Shown: positions 5,101 to 7,273 of the stretch, piece after piece | Position numbering within the stretch: the stretch's first letter is position 1 | Layout of the letters: every line of letters starts with the position of its first letter | The notes under the pieces: generated by a model | The model's database searches: none | What the model saw: the letters and a program-made list of their open reading frames with translations, nothing else | Told to the model about the DNA's origin: nothing | Source of the DNA: Lentisphaerota bacterium | GTDB lineage: Bacteria > Verrucomicrobiota > Lentisphaeria > Victivallales > GWF2-50-93 | Assembly: GCA_025360875.1 (NCBI GenBank) | Contig: JANYBI010000689.1 | Span: 1-7,273, forward strand | Length of the DNA: 7,273 nucleotides | Reading direction: 5' to 3' | Program-made: the position numbers and the translations under genes

Positions 5101-5682
5101 TTATTTATTGTCCAAGATCTTCCTGACCGCCTCGAACTCCTCCGAACCAGCATCCGCGCCGGAGATTACTGATTTTACGATTGCGAGAATCTTCTCCTGC
5201 TGGTCAGGACTTATTCCAGCCTTGCCAAGTATTTCAGGCATCGCACCGTCATATTTTTTTCCTCGCGCGGAAAAAAATAAGATTACGAGCGAGGTCTTGA
5301 CCACGCAAGGATCGCACTTGGTACCACCCAGCACCTGATCCGCCATCTTACACGCCTTTTCGAGTTCCTTCAGGGCGGAGGCGTCAAGCTTGAACTGGGA
5401 TGACAGCAGCTCCTTCACCTTTTCAATTATAGGTGCTGCTGACTCGGCATCGGCGCTTCTGCCGAGACACTGGTCGGCAAACTTGCACCATTTCGCGCAC
5501 CCGAGATCGATCCTGGGATTCTTGTTCTCTTTTCCGCATTTCTTGCACATGAGGAAAGGTTCGTCCTTCCAGAATTCAATCTCGTTCCCGCAGTGCGGGC
5601 ACTTCAGGGTGAATATGTCTTCGGGCTTCCAGAATCTCATGTCCTGCCCCGGACATCTCGGCCTGTTGCTGTCGGATTTCAT
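5101..5682 (-). CDS. Zinc-ribbon protein with a degenerate HD-like C-terminal domain, 193 aa
   Basis: The N-terminal half is cysteine-rich: RCPGQDMRFWKPEDIF (residues 9-24), then a zinc ribbon CPHC (28-31) / CKKC (46-49), then GCAKWCKFADQCLG (61-74) with Cys62, Cys66 and Cys72, which could hold a second metal. The RCPGQD..WKP..IF and GCA.WC..A.QCLG patterns recall, from memory, anaerobe proteins that carry an HD phosphohydrolase domain afterwards. Here the C-terminal half (about 100-193) keeps the matching helices (DPCVVKTSLVI, GAMPEILGKAGI, EKILAIVKSV, EEFEAVRKIL), but where LLHDIG-like residues are expected it reads FFSARGKK. The HD metal ligands are absent, so hydrolase activity is unlikely. 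The ATG at 5682 is chosen because AGGTG lies 7 bases upstream; the open frame reaches back to 5787, but that part runs through an inverted repeat. Function unknown; possibly a metal-binding or regulatory relic. Confidence 0.75.
   Translation of the reverse strand: MKSDSNRPRCPGQDMRFWKPEDIFTLKCPHCGNEIEFWKDEPFLMCKKCGKENKNPRIDLGCAKWCKFADQCLGRSADAESAAPIIEKVKELLSSQFKLDASALKELEKACKMADQVLGGTKCDPCVVKTSLVILFFSARGKKYDGAMPEILGKAGISPDQQEKILAIVKSVISGADAGSEEFEAVRKILDNK
5252..5279. repeat. Palindrome inside the zinc-ribbon gene
   Basis: TATTTTTTTCC (5252-5262) pairs perfectly with GGAAAAAAATA (5269-5279) around TCGCGC. It lies in frame within the minus-strand gene and encodes the FFSARGKK stretch. It has the same plan as the intergenic hairpin at 5865-5889: TATTTTT, CC, a 6-base GC-rich core, GG, AAAAATA. 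Confidence 0.7.
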
Positions 5683-5706
5683 GTATCGACACCTAATGTT
5701 AATTTT

Positions 5707-5761
5707 GACAGGATAACTGGATTGGCAGGATAATAACAAATGGAAATCCAGTAATCCTGTC
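5707..5761. repeat. Inverted repeat of the GACAGGAT / ATCCTGTC type
   Basis: GACAGGATAACTGGATT (5707-5723) pairs with AATCCAGTAATCCTGTC (5745-5761) over 17 positions with one mismatch, around a 21-base loop that itself contains another CAGGAT. It sits just upstream of the zinc-ribbon gene start, in or near its leader. The GACAGGATT...AATCCTGTC style is a familiar dispersed repeat of environmental bacteria, from memory. A half copy is at 889-906. Confidence 0.65.
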
Positions 5762-5864
5762 CAAGCATTCTTTATGATATGGTTCAAACACCAGTTATTG
5801 TAAGCCGAAGCATGCGGAAATCAAGTCAATCAAATCCTCTCGAAGTTTTCCTGATCTCCAAAAT

Positions 5865-5889
5865 ATATTTTTCCGCTTCGGAAAAATAT
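5865..5889. repeat. Perfect 11-base-pair palindrome with CTT loop
   Basis: ATATTTTTCCG (5865-5875) pairs with CGGAAAAATAT (5879-5889). The T-run is on the 5' arm on both strands, so it is not a standard terminator. It belongs to the same class as the palindrome at 5252-5279, and here it is intergenic, about 150 bases before the methyltransferase start. Confidence 0.65.
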
Positions 5890-5983
5890 TAGCACTATCA
5901 TGCAAAATACTTGAAGTTTACTGTAAAGCTAGGAAATCGTGCTTTTATTTTTTAAGGCGGATAATTAATGTTTTGGGCTTCGA

Positions 5984-6012
5984 TTGAATATTTTTGTTTG
6001 TGCAGTTAATTA
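5984..6012 (+). promoter_or_regulatory. Candidate promoter of the methyltransferase gene
   Basis: TTGAAT (5984-5989) is followed after 17 bases by TAATTA (6007-6012). Spacing suits a housekeeping sigma factor, but both hexamers are imperfect and the region is AT-rich, so chance matches are expected. It would give a leader of only about 20 bases. Confidence 0.3.
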
Positions 6013-6029
6013 CAAAATCTGTTTAATTT

Positions 6030-6036
6030 AGGAGGT
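6030..6036 (+). promoter_or_regulatory. Perfect Shine-Dalgarno site AGGAGGT
   Basis: This is a full anti-16S match, 4 bases before the ATG at 6041 and the strongest ribosome site in the window. It fixes the start and suggests that the methyltransferase is well expressed. Confidence 0.8.
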
Positions 6037-6040
6037 CGAC

Positions 6041-6937
6041 ATGGCTAGGGGTAAAATTGTTGATGCTTTAAAGAGCGGAAGAATTCTCGTTTCAGACGGC
6101 GCGTGGGGCACATTCCTCCAGAAAAAGGGGCTCAAGCCGGGCGAATGCCCTGAGCTCTGGTGCGTAGATCGCCCAAATGACGTCTTCGATGTCGCTAAGA
6201 ACTACATTGATGCCGGCGCGGACATGGTCGAATCCGACAGTTTCGGCGGAACATGCTACAAGCTCGAGCACTACCATCTGGCAAACAGGACTTCCGAGAT
6301 AAATGTCGCTTCCGCAAAAATTTCCCGCAAGGCCGCCGGTGACAGCAAATGGGTCATCGCTTCCATAGGTCCGACAGGAAAAATGCTGGTGATAGGCGAT
6401 GTCACAGAGGATGATCTCTATAAGGCTTTCAAGGAACAGGCTGTCGCTTTGGAAAAAGGCGGAGCCGACGCCATCTGCATCGAGACGATGAGCGCCATCG
6501 ATGAGGCCGCTATCGCCATCAGGGCCGTGAAGGAAAACACGAAATGCGAAGTTATCTGCACTTTCACATTCGAACTTACCGCCCATGGCGGATACAGGAC
6601 AATGATGGGTGTCACTCCGGCCGACGGAGCCAAGGCCGCGCTTGAAGCCGGCGCAGACATAATCGGCCCCAACTGCGGAAACGGAATAGACCGCATGATC
6701 GAGATCGTCAGGGAGATAAAGGCGGCCACGCCGAAAGCATTCATTCTCGTCCATGCGAACGCCGGACTTCCGAAGAACGTGAACGGCGTGGACATATTCC
6801 CCGAGACACCCGAAGAAATGGCCAAGAAGGTTCCCGAGCTCATCAAGGCTGGCGCGAACATAATCGGCGGCTGCTGCGGAACAACACCGGCCCACATCAG
6901 GGCGATAAAGCAGGCGGTGGACGCGTATAAGAAATAA
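6041..6937 (+). CDS. Homocysteine S-methyltransferase family protein, 298 aa
   Basis: This is a single-domain, TIM-barrel homocysteine methyltransferase like the first domain of MetH. The start of the barrel is LVSDGAWGTFLQ (16-27). The zinc-binding cysteines are Cys212 in GPNCGNG and Cys278-Cys279 in GGCCGTTP. Other family signatures are DMVESDSFGG (61-70), SIGPTG (108-113) and ICIETM (145-150). Zinc activates homocysteine sulphur for attack on a methyl donor, giving methionine. The 298-residue length matches the isolated domain: there is no folate, cobalamin or reactivation domain, so the methyl group must come from a separate corrinoid protein or another donor such as a betaine-like compound or S-methylmethionine. 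The MetE-like gene follows after 86 bases in the same direction, which supports a methionine or methyl-transfer unit. The exact donor cannot be read from the sequence. Confidence 0.9.
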   Translation: MARGKIVDALKSGRILVSDGAWGTFLQKKGLKPGECPELWCVDRPNDVFDVAKNYIDAGADMVESDSFGGTCYKLEHYHLANRTSEINVASAKISRKAAGDSKWVIASIGPTGKMLVIGDVTEDDLYKAFKEQAVALEKGGADAICIETMSAIDEAAIAIRAVKENTKCEVICTFTFELTAHGGYRTMMGVTPADGAKAALEAGADIIGPNCGNGIDRMIEIVREIKAATPKAFILVHANAGLPKNVNGVDIFPETPEEMAKKVPELIKAGANIIGGCCGTTPAHIRAIKQAVDAYKK

Positions 6938-7005
6938 ATGTAGCACAGGCATCTTGCCTGTGTGAAAAAATATAAAAAATCACAGGCTAGAAGCCTGTGT
7001 TACAT
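6938..7005. repeat. Inverted pair of TACAT-tailed hairpin repeats (REPIN-like)
   Basis: The left copy starts ATGTAG right after the methyltransferase stop codon and forms CACAGGC (6944-6950) / GCCTGTG (6956-6962) with loop ATCTT. The right copy forms CACAGGC (6981-6987) / GCCTGTG (6993-6999) with loop TAGAA and ends TTACAT (7000-7005). The two are in inverted orientation around an A-rich spacer, so the whole 68 bases is itself a large inverted repeat. On the minus strand the right stem is followed by ATTTTTTATA, terminator-like; on the plus strand no T-run follows. It fills nearly the entire gap between two co-directional genes. Confidence 0.75.
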
Positions 7006-7023
7006 TAAAGGAGCAATATTCAT

Positions 7024-7273
7024 ATGAAAACTAAGTTCACAGCAACCGGCATTGGCAGCATGCCTTTTTCGGATCCCGACTATGCAGTAAAGGTTTCCCT
7101 CGCGAAGATGCCCGAATCCCCGATCTGGCCCCAGCTTCCCAAACTCGGGCTGCACGAGCAGATGGAAATCCAGTATTCCGAAGGAATGCCGTCTGCGGTG
7201 ATCGATGAGGCGAAGCACAGGATGTATTTTGAAACCTCCAAGGACAATTCCGAATCTTTCGCACAGCTTTATG
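7024..7273 (+). CDS. MetE-C/UROD-like methionine synthase-type protein, N-terminal part
   Basis: The open frame runs off the right edge after 83 residues. AAAGGAG at 7007-7013 lies 10 bases before the ATG. The opening TATGIGSMPFSDPDYAV and then WPQLPKLGLHEQMEIQYSEGMP match, from memory, stand-alone proteins related to the C-terminal catalytic half of cobalamin-independent methionine synthase (MetE) and to the UROD-like superfamily, which often start with GIGS.P..DP. In such proteins the zinc-binding residues come later, beyond the window edge, so activity cannot be judged. Several short MetE-core families use methyl-corrinoid proteins instead of methyl-folate. Placement after a homocysteine methyltransferase gene fits methionine synthesis or corrinoid methyl transfer. 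The ribosome site begins two bases after the repeat pair at 6938-7005. Confidence 0.8.
   Translation, partial: MKTKFTATGIGSMPFSDPDYAVKVSLAKMPESPIWPQLPKLGLHEQMEIQYSEGMPSAVIDEAKHRMYFETSKDNSESFAQLY

Larger units (their letters stand above)
5683..6040. other. Divergent gap between the zinc-ribbon and methyltransferase genes
   Basis: No gene is visible in these 358 bases. They hold the short leader of the minus-strand zinc-ribbon gene, a 55-base inverted repeat (5707-5761), a 25-base palindrome (5865-5889) and an AT-rich stretch (about 5890-6030) that probably carries the promoter of the methyltransferase gene. I looked for a SAM or cobalamin riboswitch because of the downstream function and found no recognisable conserved core. 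Confidence 0.6.

Noticed and set aside
5683..5787. N-terminal extension of the zinc-ribbon protein to an ATG at 5787
   Set aside because: The added 35 codons translate the inverted repeat 5707-5761, while the ATG at 5682 has AGGTG 7 bases upstream.
5790..6030. SAM or cobalamin riboswitch before the methyltransferase gene
   Set aside because: Apart from the 5865-5889 palindrome I see no conserved core, pseudoknot partner or terminator hairpin with a T-run.
6092..6952. Long minus-strand open frame opposite the methyltransferase gene
   Set aside because: It is a by-product of the codon bias of the real gene; the plus-strand frame has zinc cysteines, family motifs and a perfect ribosome site.

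Overview
The window looks like a chromosomal piece of an anaerobic, environmental Gram-negative bacterium. The combination of a fused MurU/AmgK-type cell-wall recycling protein, a DUF4886 SGNH-type protein, a free-standing homocysteine methyltransferase beside a short MetE-like protein, and very many small palindromic repeats between genes recalls the Lentisphaerota/Kiritimatiellota/Omnitrophota/Planctomycetota range. This is an inference from gene style and repeat style; there is no rRNA or other phylogenetic marker here.

Layout, left to right. Positions 2-64 may hold the last 20 codons of an upstream gene. 99-644 (+) is an unrecognised helical small protein. 645-1023 is a convergent intergenic gap packed with stem-loop repeats. 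1024-2745 (-) is a 573-residue two-domain protein, an N-terminal sugar-1-phosphate nucleotidyltransferase plus a C-terminal sugar kinase, resembling MurU and AmgK in one chain. After a 111-base divergent gap come 2857-3246 (+), a small membrane protein, and 3288-4121 (+), a DUF4886/SGNH-like protein. 4122-4467 is a repeat-bearing gap. 4468-4848 (+) is a single-domain response regulator receiver. 4865-5073 is a 209-base element with 43-base near-perfect terminal inverted repeats and nested inner hairpins. 5101-5682 (-) is a zinc-ribbon protein whose C-terminal half resembles an HD domain that has lost its metal ligands, with a palindrome lying in its coding sequence. 5683-6040 is a gap with another inverted repeat, a hairpin and the leader of the next gene. 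6041-6937 (+) is a homocysteine S-methyltransferase-like protein with all three zinc cysteines. 6938-7005 is a pair of inverted hairpin repeats, and 7024 to the right edge (+) is the start of a MetE-C/UROD-like methionine synthase-type protein.

How the parts fit. The last two genes probably form a methyl-transfer/methionine unit. The MurU/AmgK fusion would convert recycled MurNAc to UDP-MurNAc by itself. The other genes show no clear shared pathway. The most unusual aspect of the window is its non-coding content: at least nine separate palindromic elements of several families. They are concentrated in the two convergent gaps, but one lies between two probable operon partners and one lies inside an open reading frame.
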